Shown here one piece after another: positions 27,264 to 35,772 of a stretch of DNA of 64,000 nucleotides. The notes below the pieces were generated by a model, which ran no database searches, was not told the origin of the DNA, and saw nothing but the letters and a program-made list of their open reading frames with translations. The position numbers and the translations under genes were made by a program. Positions within the stretch are counted from its first letter, which is position 1, and every line of letters starts with the position of its first letter. The DNA comes from Pseudomonas sp. R84. Its GTDB lineage: Bacteria; Pseudomonadota; Gammaproteobacteria; Pseudomonadales; Pseudomonadaceae. Location: NCBI RefSeq assembly GCF_009834515.1, contig NZ_CP019426.1:310001-374000 (forward strand), written 5' to 3'.

Positions 27264-28370
27264 ATGACCACCTTGAAAAGTACCCCGCGTGCCGACGGCT
27301 TTCACATGCCGGCCGAGTGGGCGCCGCAAACGCAGACCTGGATGATCTGGCCCGAGCGCCCGGACAACTGGCGTCTGGGCGGCAAACCGGCGCAAGCCGC
27401 ACACGCCGCGGTGGCCAAAGCCATCGCGCGTTTTGAACCGGTAACCGTGGCCGTGTCCGCCGGCCAATATGAAAACGCCCGTGCACGCCTCGACGTGCCG
27501 AATATCCGCGTGGTCGAAATGTCCAGCGATGACGCCTGGGTACGTGACAGCGGCCCGACCTTCGTCATCAACAACAGCGGCGAAGTGCGCGGTGTGAACT
27601 GGGACTTCAACGCCTGGGGCGGTTTCGACGGCGGTCTGTACTCGCCGTGGAACCGTGATTCGCAGGTCGGCGGCAAGATCCTCGAGATCGAGCGCAGCTC
27701 GCGTTATCGCACTGAAGGTTTTGTGCTTGAAGGCGGTTCGATTCACGTCGATGGCGAAGGCACGCTGATCACCACCGAAGAGTGTTTGCTGAACCGCAAT
27801 CGCAACCCGCATCTGGGCCGCGAAGAAATCGAAGCGGTACTCAGCGCCAATCTGTCTGTGGATAAAATCATCTGGCTGCCGGATGGTTTGTTCAACGACG
27901 AAACCGACGGCCATGTGGATAACTTCTGCTGCTACGTGCGTCCGGGCGAAGTGTTGTTGGCGTGGACTGACGATCCGCAGGATCCGAACTACCCGCGCTG
28001 CCAGGCGGCGATGAAAGTCCTGCAAAGCAGCACCGACGCCAAGGGTCGCCCGTTCACGGTGCACAAAATGCCGATTCCGGGTCCGCTCTACGCGACCGAA
28101 GAAGAGTGCGCCGGTGTCGATCCGGTAGACGGCACGCAAGAACGCAATCCGTCTGTGCGCCTGGCCGGTTCCTACGTGAACTTCCTGATCGTCAATGGCG
28201 GCATCATCGCGCCGAGCTTCGACGATCCAATGGATGCGCCGGCCAAGGAAATCCTGCAGAAGCTGTTCCCGCAGCACGAAGTGGTGATGGTGCCAGGTCG
28301 TGAACTGTTACTGGGTGGCGGCAATATCCACTGCCTTACCCAACAGCAACCCGCGCCGCACAAAGATTGA
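27264..28370 (+). CDS. aguA: Agmatine deiminase
   Basis: The enzyme hydrolyses agmatine to N-carbamoylputrescine and ammonia. The 368-residue protein has the guanidine-modifying fold with [12 protein letters not shown] near residue 91, [12 protein letters not shown] near 214 and the catalytic cysteine C357 in [12 protein letters not shown]. It is translated right after aguB and ends before a strong terminator, closing a two-gene unit. Confidence 0.96.
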   Translation: MTTLKSTPRADGFHMPAEWAPQTQTWMIWPERPDNWRLGGKPAQAAHAAVAKAIARFEPVTVAVSAGQYENARARLDVPNIRVVEMSSDDAWVRDSGPTFVINNSGEVRGVNWDFNAWGGFDGGLYSPWNRDSQVGGKILEIERSSRYRTEGFVLEGGSIHVDGEGTLITTEECLLNRNRNPHLGREEIEAVLSANLSVDKIIWLPDGLFNDETDGHVDNFCCYVRPGEVLLAWTDDPQDPNYPRCQAAMKVLQSSTDAKGRPFTVHKMPIPGPLYATEEECAGVDPVDGTQERNPSVRLAGSYVNFLIVNGGIIAPSFDDPMDAPAKEILQKLFPQHEVVMVPGRELLLGGGNIHCLTQQQPAPHKD

Positions 28371-28438
28371 GTTGAGTCGTAACAGCTTGAGTTGATTAAT
28401 AAATCAGCCGGGCAATGATTAGCTCACTATGCATGCAC

Positions 28439-28475
28439 AGAAGCCCGCAGCCCGGTTGGACTGCGGGCTTCTTTG
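28439..28475 (+). terminator. Terminator of aguBA
   Basis: A 12-base perfect stem (AGAAGCCCGCAG against CTGCGGGCTTCT) with a 10-base loop is followed by TTTG. The T-run is short but the stem is strong. Confidence 0.85.
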
Positions 28476-28503
28476 TATCCGCTTGTCGACAAATCAGAAA
28501 CCT

Positions 28504-28519
28504 TGGCATAGCTCTTGTA
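28504..28519 (+). promoter_or_regulatory. Predicted sigma54 (-24/-12) promoter
   Basis: TGGCATAGCTCTTGTA matches the sigma54 pattern TGGCAY-R-N4-TTGCW except for one base at the -12 GC. The GG and G elements have the required spacing. It lies 98 bases upstream of the small gene at 28617. Confidence 0.6.
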
Positions 28520-28616
28520 TTCATCACCCGTGCACTAGGGAGGGGGGAGAACTTCAACAGTTCTGTCATAAACCTTGGATAACTTAGCCGCTCATGAACG
28601 GGGAGAGAGCGCTGAA

Positions 28617-28829
28617 ATGAACGCCGAAGTGAACGTAGTCAGCGAGCGGACGTTGCATCCCATGGCCGTAAACGGCGAATCGCTCCAGATTGTCGCGCAC
28701 TGGTTGAAGTCCAATGGAACGCGTCAGATCAGGCAACCTGATCCGCGCCGGATGATGATCGAGCGTTACCCCGCTGACCTGTTCAGCGAGGCCGAACTGG
28801 ATGCGTTGTGGGCTGTGATGGAAGGATAA
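28617..28829 (+). CDS. Small conserved-looking protein of unknown function
   Basis: A 70-residue cytosolic protein without a recognised domain. The C-terminal part contains RQPDPRRMMIERYPADLFSE and an acidic helix with two tryptophans over the whole protein. The ATG at 28617 is chosen for the GGGGAGAG box 11 bases upstream. An eight-codon frame from 28594 ends in TGA overlapping this ATG (ATGA). A sigma54-type promoter and a good terminator bound it, so it is a real monocistronic unit. Confidence 0.68.
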   Translation: MNAEVNVVSERTLHPMAVNGESLQIVAHWLKSNGTRQIRQPDPRRMMIERYPADLFSEAELDALWAVMEG

Positions 28830-28850
28830 GAAAAACAACAGGGATTGGTA

Positions 28851-28880
28851 AAAGCGCTGCCGGGATGGCGGCGCTTTTTT
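28851..28880 (+). terminator. Terminator of the 70-residue protein gene
   Basis: AAAGCGCTGCC pairs imperfectly with GGCGGCGCTTT around a short loop, followed by a run of T residues. Confidence 0.85.
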
Positions 28881-28900
28881 ATGCACCATACAAAAACCAA

Positions 28901-28990
28901 TGTAGGAGTGAGCCTGCTCGCGATAGCGGTTTGTCAGTTGATATTGATGTCGACTGACACACCGCTATCGCGAGCAGGCTCACTCCTACA
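28901..28990. repeat. BIME: inverted pair of variant REP elements
   Basis: Inverted copies of TGTAGGAGTGAGCCTGCTCG plus CGATAGCGG, about 40 bases apart, lie between the small gene and the TonB receptor. This variant has GGAGTGAGCC where the other family has GGAGCGAGCC. Confidence 0.92.
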
Positions 28991-29004
28991 GGTTTTGCGT
29001 TGAA

Positions 29005-31110
29005 TCAGAAAGAATAGGTGCCGGTCATCACGACGCTACGTGGCGCTCCCGGCTGGATCTGATACTGGCTGGTCGCCGACGCGTAGTACTCACGATCAGT
29101 GATGTTGTTCAGCGCTGTGCGCAAATCCCAATCCTTGAAGCGGTAACCGACCAGCGCATCCCAACGGCCATAACCCGGCAACACGGTGGTGTTGGCGTTG
29201 TCGGCATAGCGCTGGCCAACCAGGGTCAGACCGGTTTCGCCATACCAGCCCATCTCCGGTTTCCAGGTCAGGAACAGGCTGCCGTTGTGCTTGGCGACGT
29301 TGTTGATGCGTTTGCCTTCCAGGCCGTTGTTGTCCTTCTCGATCTTCGCGTCCTGCATACCAACGCCACCGCGCATGTACCAGTTGCCGACAATGTTGCC
29401 AGTGGCCGTCAATTCGATCCCGCGCGAACGTTGCAGACCGGACATCACGGTCAAGGTCGGATCGTTTGGATCGGTGGTACGGCGGTTATAGAGTTCCAGG
29501 TCATAGATCGCCAGCGTGGTGCTCAAGCGGTCATCGAACCAGTCGCTCTTCACGCCGATCTCTTTCTGCTTGGTCAATTCGGGGCTGAGGTCGTTGGTGT
29601 TGCCGGCCGCGCCTGGGGTGATGCCGATCAAGCCGCCGCCCACTGGCGAAAACGTTTTCGACCACGACGCGTAGAACGAATGGTTCTGCAACGGCGTCCA
29701 GACCAGGCCGACGCGCGGGCTGGTGCTGTGGCTGTCGCGATCTTCAGAAATGTTGCGCAGCTTGTTGGTCGACTCGATATCGAAGGTGTCGTAGCGCAGA
29801 CCGGCGAGCACTTGCCATTGATCGTTCAGACGCAACTGATCCTGCACGTACACCGCGCGGCTTTCGACTTCGGTGTGGCTGCTGCTGGAAACCTGCATGG
29901 CCCCGGTGTGGCGCAGATCGCGGTTCGGGTTGTACAGGTCGAGCGACGGCACCGGCTGCGCGCCGGGCGTTCTGCCGGTTGCAGCGTTATACAGCTTTGG
30001 ATCGCGGTGCTGGCTGCCGATCTCGATGCCGGTCAGCAGGCGATGTTCAAGGCCAAAAGTGTCGAATCCGCCCTCGAGTTCAACGTTGTTGTAGACGTTG
30101 CGGGTGGTCAGATCCTGCTGCCAGTGCTGACGCGTGACCTTGTTGGTCGCCGGGGTGTAACCGGTGAGGTAGGTGTTGTCGAAATCGCTGTCGAGCTTGA
30201 ACACGCCAAGGGTCTGGCGCAGTTGCCAGTTGTCGTTGATTTCGTAGCTGAGTTTTGAGCGCAAGGACTGCGACTTGTCATCGATGAAATCGTGATCGTT
30301 GCCGTAGGTGGTGTCACGACCGACATCGGCCGGGCGCCCGTTGACGCCGGGGATGCCGCGATCCGGGGTGCGGTTGTAGCGGCTGTATTCGTATTGCACC
30401 AGCCAGTGCAGATCCGGCGTCAGTTGCCAGCTCATCGACGGCGCGAACAGTTGGCGATTGCCACTGACGCCATCGCGGAAACTGTTTTCATCCATGTTGC
30501 CCATGTTCAGGCGCAGGCTGATGTTTTCGCTCGGGTCGGTGCTGAGATCAGCGTAAAGACTGCGCAAATCTTCGCTGCCACCCTGTGCTTCGATGGTCGA
30601 GCGGCGACCGAACTCGGGCATTTTGCTCACGCGGTTGACGATCCCGCCCTGACTGCCTCGGCCGTACAGCACGGCGGCCGGGCCTTTGAGCACTTCGACG
30701 CGTTCGATGTTGTGCAGGTCGCGCTTGTATTGGCTGTCGTCGCGGATGCCGTCGAGATAGAAATCGTTGCTGGCATCAAAGCCGCGAATGCGCAGGCTGT
30801 CGAAGCGAGTATCGGCGCTGCTGCTGACGTTGGGCATGCCGCTCAAGGCGTCGGCGATGTCATTGGTGCCGTAGTTGGCGACGTTCGAGGTCTTGATCGA
30901 ATCGATCGCCTGCGGCACATAGCGCACGGGTGTCGAGGTGCGGGTCGCGGTGCTGCTGAGCTTCACGCGCGGGTCATCGACTTGCGCTTCGGCACTGATC
31001 GCGGTGGCGGGTAGTTCGGTCGCCGAATAGGCAAAACCACTGGACAGAAAAGCAGAAAGCCCAAGGGTGACGGGCGTAAGACGGAACGGGGCAGACATTG
31101 AACAGCGCAT
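29005..31110 (-). CDS. TonB-dependent siderophore receptor
   Basis: An outer-membrane receptor for a ferric siderophore, 701 residues. A signal peptide ends near FAYSA, followed by the plug domain (VRYVPQAIDSIKTSNV, LSGMPNVSSS, RIRGFDASNDFYLDGIRDD, VEVLKGPAAVLYGRGSQGG) and a 22-strand barrel that ends in aromatic TGTYSF. There is no N-terminal signalling extension, so no cell-surface sigma/anti-sigma partner is expected. A Fur-like box lies just upstream of the start. An ATG 12 bases downstream (MSAPFRL) is an alternative start. The ligand is not predictable. Confidence 0.9.
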   Translation of the reverse strand: MRCSMSAPFRLTPVTLGLSAFLSSGFAYSATELPATAISAEAQVDDPRVKLSSTATRTSTPVRYVPQAIDSIKTSNVANYGTNDIADALSGMPNVSSSADTRFDSLRIRGFDASNDFYLDGIRDDSQYKRDLHNIERVEVLKGPAAVLYGRGSQGGIVNRVSKMPEFGRRSTIEAQGGSEDLRSLYADLSTDPSENISLRLNMGNMDENSFRDGVSGNRQLFAPSMSWQLTPDLHWLVQYEYSRYNRTPDRGIPGVNGRPADVGRDTTYGNDHDFIDDKSQSLRSKLSYEINDNWQLRQTLGVFKLDSDFDNTYLTGYTPATNKVTRQHWQQDLTTRNVYNNVELEGGFDTFGLEHRLLTGIEIGSQHRDPKLYNAATGRTPGAQPVPSLDLYNPNRDLRHTGAMQVSSSSHTEVESRAVYVQDQLRLNDQWQVLAGLRYDTFDIESTNKLRNISEDRDSHSTSPRVGLVWTPLQNHSFYASWSKTFSPVGGGLIGITPGAAGNTNDLSPELTKQKEIGVKSDWFDDRLSTTLAIYDLELYNRRTTDPNDPTLTVMSGLQRSRGIELTATGNIVGNWYMRGGVGMQDAKIEKDNNGLEGKRINNVAKHNGSLFLTWKPEMGWYGETGLTLVGQRYADNANTTVLPGYGRWDALVGYRFKDWDLRTALNNITDREYYASATSQYQIQPGAPRSVVMTGTYSF

Positions 31111-31142
31111 CCGAAAGGGTAGAAGAATTCGATCGCGCGAAT

Positions 31143-31161
31143 GGTAATGCTTTGCATTTAC
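31143..31161 (-). promoter_or_regulatory. Fur box upstream of the TonB receptor
   Basis: On the minus strand GTAAATGCAAAGCATTACC matches 13 of 19 bases of the Fur consensus and has a clear dyad (AATGC/GCATT). It is 33 bases before the start, where Fur would block the promoter in iron-replete cells. Confidence 0.72.
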
Positions 31162-31352
31162 TTCCGTTAATTATTCCTTATAAGTTCCCTTGTCTGATTG
31201 TTTCAATTTGTGTCCTGTTCGACACAATCTGACCGGTCGGCCAATTCGACCGATTCGTGAAACACACTGAAAGCCATTCCAGCGTTTTTCCGCATGAGTG
31301 CGGGGACTAATCTGCCGCCATCGATTTTCCTCACTTTTGCCGGAGTTTTCCC

Positions 31353-32021
31353 ATGATTCTTCATTACGTCTACGACCCGCTGTGTGGCTGGTGTTATGGC
31401 GCCAAGCCGCTGGTTGAAGCCGCGCAACAGGTGCTGCCAGTGATTGCCCATGCCGGGGGCATGATGAGTGGCGCCAACCGCCAGCCGGTTTCCTCGCAAC
31501 TGCGCAATTACGTCATGCCCCACGACCGACGCATTGCCGAGTACACCGGCCAGCCTTTTGGCGAAGGGTATTTCGAAGGTTTGCTGCGCGATCACTCGGC
31601 AGTGTTCGATTCGACGCCGCCGATTGCTGCGGTCATGGCGGCCGAAGCCATCGACGGAGGCGGCCTGCGCATGTTGGGGCGGTTGCAGACCGCGCACTAT
31701 GTGGAAGGGCGACGCATTGCCGATTCAGCCGTGCTGTTGGAATTGGCCATGCAGATGGGCTATGCGCAGGAAGATTTCCACATTGCGTTTGAGTCCGTTG
31801 ATAGCCAGGGGCATATAAAAGCCAGTCGCCAGTTTTTGGCTCAATTGGGCGGTCAGGGTTTTCCTACGATTGCTCTGGAGCAGAATGGCACGTTCCAGTT
31901 GATCGACATCAGCCCTTGGCTGGGCAAGCCGCAGGCATTTGCCGATTGGTTGCAACAGGCAATAGTCCTCGATGAAACCGGTAAAACTTCTGCATTTTGT
32001 TCTATCGATGGTTGCGCCTGA
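31353..32021 (+). CDS. Cytosolic DsbA-family (thioredoxin-fold) protein
   Basis: A 222-residue DsbA-like oxidoreductase without a signal peptide. The active site CGWC is at residues 11-14 (YDPLCGWCYG), and the cis-proline loop appears as GGQGFPTIALE near residue 175. The protein ends with a cysteine-containing tail (AFCSIDGCA). Similar proteins are annotated as DsbA-family or protein-disulfide isomerase-like; the substrate is unknown. It is monocistronic. Confidence 0.8.
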   Translation: MILHYVYDPLCGWCYGAKPLVEAAQQVLPVIAHAGGMMSGANRQPVSSQLRNYVMPHDRRIAEYTGQPFGEGYFEGLLRDHSAVFDSTPPIAAVMAAEAIDGGGLRMLGRLQTAHYVEGRRIADSAVLLELAMQMGYAQEDFHIAFESVDSQGHIKASRQFLAQLGGQGFPTIALEQNGTFQLIDISPWLGKPQAFADWLQQAIVLDETGKTSAFCSIDGCA

Positions 32022-32123
32022 TACGCGCTGGATTCACCGGCTGTTTGCATTTCCCAGCAAGGAGTCAGCGCAAAATTTACGTTTCTTAGACGATTTTTAC
32101 CTATTTAAAGACGATTCTTGAAA

Positions 32124-32153
32124 TTGACACATTGTTGAGGGCGCGGCTACGAT
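32124..32153 (+). promoter_or_regulatory. Predicted sigma70 promoter of the porin leader
   Basis: A perfect TTGACA is followed after 18 bases by TACGAT. Transcription would begin near 32160, giving a leader of about 160 bases before the porin start codon. Confidence 0.65.
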
Positions 32154-32199
32154 TCGGCCCAACGCCTGTGGCCAACCGCCATGACTCAAAACAAGGAGC

Positions 32200-32236
32200 A
32201 GGCCCGCCATCACTTTATCGTGGGCGGGCCTTTTTG
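32200..32236 (+). terminator. Terminator-like hairpin inside the porin leader
   Basis: AGGCCCGCCA pairs with TGGGCGGGCCT (one bulged G) around an 11-base loop, followed by TTTTTG. It lies between the predicted promoter and the porin gene, so it is an attenuator or the end of a short leader RNA of about 75 bases. Confidence 0.75.
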
Positions 32237-32318
32237 TTTCGGGGTGAATAAAAGAGTGCAAAAGCGCCGTTTCCGCCGTTCGACACAGCGCGTTTCAACC
32301 CGTAATAAGGAAAACAAA

Positions 32319-33623
32319 ATGTTGAACAAGCGAATCAGTCTGATCGCACTGGGGATGTTGAGTGCCACTCAGGCCATGGCTAACGACCAGGCCGAGTCCA
32401 AGGGTTTTGTTGAAGACAGCAGCCTCAAAGTGCTGCTGCGCAATGCCTACATCAATCGTGATTACAAAAACGGTAACGACGACAAGGCCGAGTGGGGCCA
32501 AGCGGCCATCGGTACGTTCTCGTCCGGCTTCACCCAAGGCACCGTGGGTGTCGGTGTCGACGCTTTCGGTCTGTACGCACTGCGTCTGGACGGCGGCAAG
32601 GGCCGCAGCGGCGCCGGTGGTATCGATTTCTTCAAGCAGGAAAATGACGGCCGCGCGAACCATGACATAGCGAAGGGCGGTGCCGCGGTGAAGTTCCGCT
32701 TCTCCAACACCGTGTTGACCTACGGCGACCAGATGCCGGCCCTGCCGGTGCTGAGCTACGACAATGTGCGTCTGCTGCCGGAAAGCTACACCGGTACCCT
32801 GATCACTTCCAAAGAGATCAAAGGCCTGGAACTGAACGCCGGTCGTTTCACCGCCGAATCGCGCAAGAGCGATGAAGGCCGTGATAGTGGTGGTCTGAAG
32901 TCGATCAACGTTTTGGGCGGTAGCTACCAGTTCACCGAGAACTTCAAAGGTGCGTTGTACGCTTCCGACGTCGAAGACGTATTGAAGAAACAATACGTGA
33001 ACGCCAACTACGTGTTGCCGTTCAACAAGGATCAGTCGCTGACCCTGGACTTCAACGGCTATCGCACCAAGCTGGACAGCTCGTACGTTCGCGAAAACAC
33101 CGTTCCGGGCGAAAGCATCGTGACCGGTCGCGACAACAAAATCTGGAGCCTGGCCGCAACATTCGCAACGGGCCCGCACTCGTTCACCGTGGCGCACCAG
33201 CGTTCCACCGGCGACAGCAACCTGGGTTACGCCTACGGCGGTTACCAGAAAGATCAAGGTCGTGTCGGTGACGGCGGTAACTCCATCTACCTGGCCAACT
33301 CCTACTGGTCCGACTTCAACGCTGAAGACGAACGTAGCTGGCAATTGGGCTACGGCCTCGACTTCGGCGCATTCGGCGTACCGGGCCTGAGCTACAACTT
33401 TGCTTACGTGCGTGGCGACAACATCACCACTTCCACCAGCGAAGGCGGCACCGAGCGAGAGATCTTCAACCAGTTCAAATACGTCGTGCAGTCTGGCCCG
33501 GCCAAAGACCTGAGCGTGAAACTGCGCAGCTCGATCCTGCGTGTTTCGCAGAAATCCAGCGAGTACAACGTCAGCGGTAACGAACTGCGCGTATTCGTGG
33601 ATTACCCGATCAACATCTTCTGA
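32319..33623 (+). CDS. OprD-family outer-membrane porin
   Basis: A substrate-specific channel of the OprD/OpdK family that takes up small organic acids or amino acids. The chosen ATG gives 434 residues with a signal peptide (MLNKRISLIALGMLSATQAMA). Family hallmarks are GFVEDSSLKVLLRNAYINRD at the mature start, GGAAVKFRFSNTVLTYGDQM in the middle and a C-terminal strand ending in phenylalanine (VDYPINIF). AAGG lies 9 bases before the ATG. The frame is also open upstream through the leader hairpin, but that part lacks signal-peptide features. The substrate cannot be named. Confidence 0.93.
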   Translation: MLNKRISLIALGMLSATQAMANDQAESKGFVEDSSLKVLLRNAYINRDYKNGNDDKAEWGQAAIGTFSSGFTQGTVGVGVDAFGLYALRLDGGKGRSGAGGIDFFKQENDGRANHDIAKGGAAVKFRFSNTVLTYGDQMPALPVLSYDNVRLLPESYTGTLITSKEIKGLELNAGRFTAESRKSDEGRDSGGLKSINVLGGSYQFTENFKGALYASDVEDVLKKQYVNANYVLPFNKDQSLTLDFNGYRTKLDSSYVRENTVPGESIVTGRDNKIWSLAATFATGPHSFTVAHQRSTGDSNLGYAYGGYQKDQGRVGDGGNSIYLANSYWSDFNAEDERSWQLGYGLDFGAFGVPGLSYNFAYVRGDNITTSTSEGGTEREIFNQFKYVVQSGPAKDLSVKLRSSILRVSQKSSEYNVSGNELRVFVDYPINIF

Positions 33624-33650
33624 TGCCTGATCAAGTGTAAGAAACATGAG

Positions 33651-33680
33651 AAAAACCCCGACTGGTTCGGGGTTTTTTTT
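33651..33680 (+). terminator. Terminator of the porin gene
   Basis: A stem AAAAACCCCG against CGGGGTTTTT with a 7-base loop is followed by more T residues; it works on the plus strand. Confidence 0.93.
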
Positions 33681-33803
33681 CGACGGTTTTTCGATGAAAA
33701 CCAGAAAAAACCCGTGTTTTTGTCATGTGAAAGTTGTTTTTGAGGCGCTGCAAACTCCGTTTCAAACAGGGCTTTAAATGCCTGAAATTCTTTCTCATGG
33801 ACG

Positions 33804-33852
33804 CAAATTCTCCACCTAATAGATTAGGCCGCTCAACGCAGCGGAGAATTTG
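33804..33852 (+). promoter_or_regulatory. Leader with ribosome-binding-site-sequestering inverted repeats
   Basis: CAAATTCTCC (33804-33813) and GGAGAATTTG (33843-33852) are perfect 10-base inverted repeats; the second contains the GGAG ribosome binding site of the dioxygenase gene. Between them are a perfect palindrome CCTAATAGATTAGG (33815-33828) and a CCGCT/AGCGG hairpin (33829-33844) whose right arm overlaps the binding-site arm, so two alternative folds are possible. It could be an RNA switch or thermosensor, or an operator. Confidence 0.6.
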
Positions 33853-33855
33853 GTA

Positions 33856-34602
33856 ATGATCGTTTTGAACAGAGAAGTGGGCGAATCGCTACGGCGCGAC
33901 AAATATGTCAACGTCCAGGGTGGTGACTTCAATCTCTACGGTCATTTTGCCGACTTCGTCAGACTGACCAAAAGTTGGGAAAACATGGAGCCTGACAGCT
34001 ACTACGGTCAGGCCGAAGCCGGCATGCGTTACCGTCGTTACAGCGACTTTGAGTACAACCCCAAGACGCGTGAGTTGAAGCAGCTCGAGCATCGCGCCTA
34101 CGTGCAGTCGAAAGAGAACAACGCCTATGTTGGCGGCCTGGTGCGGCACTTTCAGGACTTCTCCGATGAAGTGATTACTTCGCCGGTGATGCGCAGCCTG
34201 ATCGACACCGATTTCGAAGTGTACAAAAGCGTACTGCCGGAAGAGCTGCACGATGAAATCTGGCAGTGCCAGATCCATCAGATCCGCATCGAGATAAAAC
34301 CCGGCAAACAACTGGAAATCACCCCTGAAGGCATTCACTGCGACGGTTATCCGTTCAGCGGTGTGCACTTCTGGGGCCGCAATAACGTCGAGGGTGCGGA
34401 AAGTCGTTTGTATGACACCCACGAGCATCAACTGGCATCGACCACTTACGAGGAAATTCTCGACACCACCTACTTCCTCGATCGCGACATGCGCCACTAC
34501 GTAACCCCGGCCCGCAACCCGCACACGCATGCGATGGCGTACCGGCAGATTCTGGCGATTTCCTTCTCGCGGCCCGGGACCGCTTTCGACATTGTTCGCT
34601 AA
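33856..34602 (+). CDS. 2-oxoglutarate/Fe(II) dioxygenase, isoleucine-hydroxylase (IDO) type
   Basis: A 248-residue protein of the 2OG-Fe dioxygenase family (Pfam PF10014) that contains the L-isoleucine-4-hydroxylase of Bacillus thuringiensis. The iron ligands are visible as H161 and D163 in IHCDGYPFSGVHFWG and H214 in RDMRHYV, with the same spacing as that enzyme. The ATG at 33856 has GGAG 10 bases upstream; a TTG at 33850 is too close to it. It is the first gene of a four-gene unit with a GNAT acetyltransferase and the AzlC/AzlD amino-acid exporter, which suggests production and export of a hydroxylated branched-chain amino acid. Confidence 0.85.
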   Translation: MIVLNREVGESLRRDKYVNVQGGDFNLYGHFADFVRLTKSWENMEPDSYYGQAEAGMRYRRYSDFEYNPKTRELKQLEHRAYVQSKENNAYVGGLVRHFQDFSDEVITSPVMRSLIDTDFEVYKSVLPEELHDEIWQCQIHQIRIEIKPGKQLEITPEGIHCDGYPFSGVHFWGRNNVEGAESRLYDTHEHQLASTTYEEILDTTYFLDRDMRHYVTPARNPHTHAMAYRQILAISFSRPGTAFDIVR

Positions 34603-35059
34603 TCAGATCACCCCAATCGACGGCGTCGAGTGCTCGACGCCGGTGGTGCTGCGACGCGCCACGGCCAAGGATGCGCAGCGCATGGAGCGCTTCTTCCGCC
34701 AGTTCGACGAAGTGTCCTTCTGTGAATGGCAGGACGCCAAGTGCCTGCGCGGCGTGCTGATCCAGAAAACCACCACGGCCTATCTCGCCTTCGACGTCGC
34801 CGGCGAAATCGTCGGTGCGGTGCTCGGCGGCATGCTCGGCAGTCGCGGCACCATCAACCATTTGGCCGTGAGCCCGCGCTATCGCAGCCAAGGCGTCGGT
34901 CAACGACTGGTTGAAGCGGCGTCGTCCGATATGAAACGGGTCGGGGTGTTACGGATGTTTCTGTTCGTCGACGATGCTAACCTCGCGGGCAAGCGTTTTT
35001 GGACTGCCCAGGGTTTTTGCGAGCCCCACGGCGAACGGACATTTGAGAGGGATCTATGA
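34592..35059 (+). CDS. GNAT-family N-acetyltransferase
   Basis: An acetyl-CoA-dependent transferase of about 155 residues. The acetyl-CoA signature is NHLAVSPRYRSQGVGQRLVE, with a following helix and the terminal DDANLAGKRFWTAQGF. The start is uncertain: a TTG at 34592 overlaps the dioxygenase end by 11 bases and gives FANQITPIDGVE as the opening, but no good ribosome binding site is seen, and translation is probably coupled. The stop overlaps azlC (ATGA). It may acetylate the dioxygenase product or an analogue; that is inference from context. Confidence 0.8.
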   Translation: MFANQITPIDGVECSTPVVLRRATAKDAQRMERFFRQFDEVSFCEWQDAKCLRGVLIQKTTTAYLAFDVAGEIVGAVLGGMLGSRGTINHLAVSPRYRSQGVGQRLVEAASSDMKRVGVLRMFLFVDDANLAGKRFWTAQGFCEPHGERTFERDL

Positions 35060-35772
35060 ATGAAACGTCCGGCAGTGCGCCGCTGATGGTCAACCATCAG
35101 CCGTCGCGCACGTTTGCCGAAGCCAGTCCGGTAATAGCTGGCTACTTCACGGTGTCATTCGTATTCGGACTGATGGCCGTCAACGCCGGCCTGCCGATGT
35201 GGCTGCCGGTGGCAATGTGTTTGTTCGTTTACGCCGGCGCTTCGCAATTCGCCGCGCTGGCACTGATCTCCAGCGGCGCCTCGCTGACTACCATTGTGTT
35301 GACCACGTTTCTAATCAACGCGCGGCACATGCTGATGTCGGTGTATATGGCCAAGGCCCTGCGCGCCCTCGGCTTGAGCCGCATGGAGCGCTGGGCTTAC
35401 GCCGGTGGCCTGACGGATGAATCCTTCGCGTTCCACAGCGTTAAACTCGGCACTGGCGCACCGGTTAACGTGCGTTATCTGATCGGCTTCAATCTGTTCT
35501 GCCACACCTCGTGGGTGCTTGGCGGTTTGCTCGGCGCAGTGTGCGCGCAGTACGCGGCGCACCTGATCAAATATCAGCTCGACTACGCCCTGACGGCGAT
35601 GATGCTCTACGTGCTGGTGTCGCTGTGCAACACCCGCAACAAACTCATCGCGGCCGCCGCTGCGGTGTTGTGCATGGGCGCACTGAGCCTGGTCGGCAGT
35701 TCGCCATTCAACGTGTTTATCGCCACGTTTGTGGGCTGCGGAGTGGGTGTATGCCTGACCAAACGTTCCTGA
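35056..35772 (+). CDS. azlC: AzlC-family branched-chain amino-acid exporter, large subunit
   Basis: The large membrane subunit of an AzlCD exporter of branched-chain amino acids or analogues. The 238 residues contain about seven or eight membrane segments, with the family motif GASQFAALALISSGAS near residue 60 and INARHMLMSVYMAKALR near 90. It overlaps the GNAT gene by 4 bases and azlD by 22 bases. Its place after a hydroxylase suggests it exports the modified amino acid. Confidence 0.9.
   Translation: MNETSGSAPLMVNHQPSRTFAEASPVIAGYFTVSFVFGLMAVNAGLPMWLPVAMCLFVYAGASQFAALALISSGASLTTIVLTTFLINARHMLMSVYMAKALRALGLSRMERWAYAGGLTDESFAFHSVKLGTGAPVNVRYLIGFNLFCHTSWVLGGLLGAVCAQYAAHLIKYQLDYALTAMMLYVLVSLCNTRNKLIAAAAAVLCMGALSLVGSSPFNVFIATFVGCGVGVCLTKRS

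Noticed and set aside
32295..33647. 450-codon minus-strand frame opposite the porin
   Set aside because: It is a valine/glutamine-rich shadow of the porin gene and its end lies at the porin terminator.
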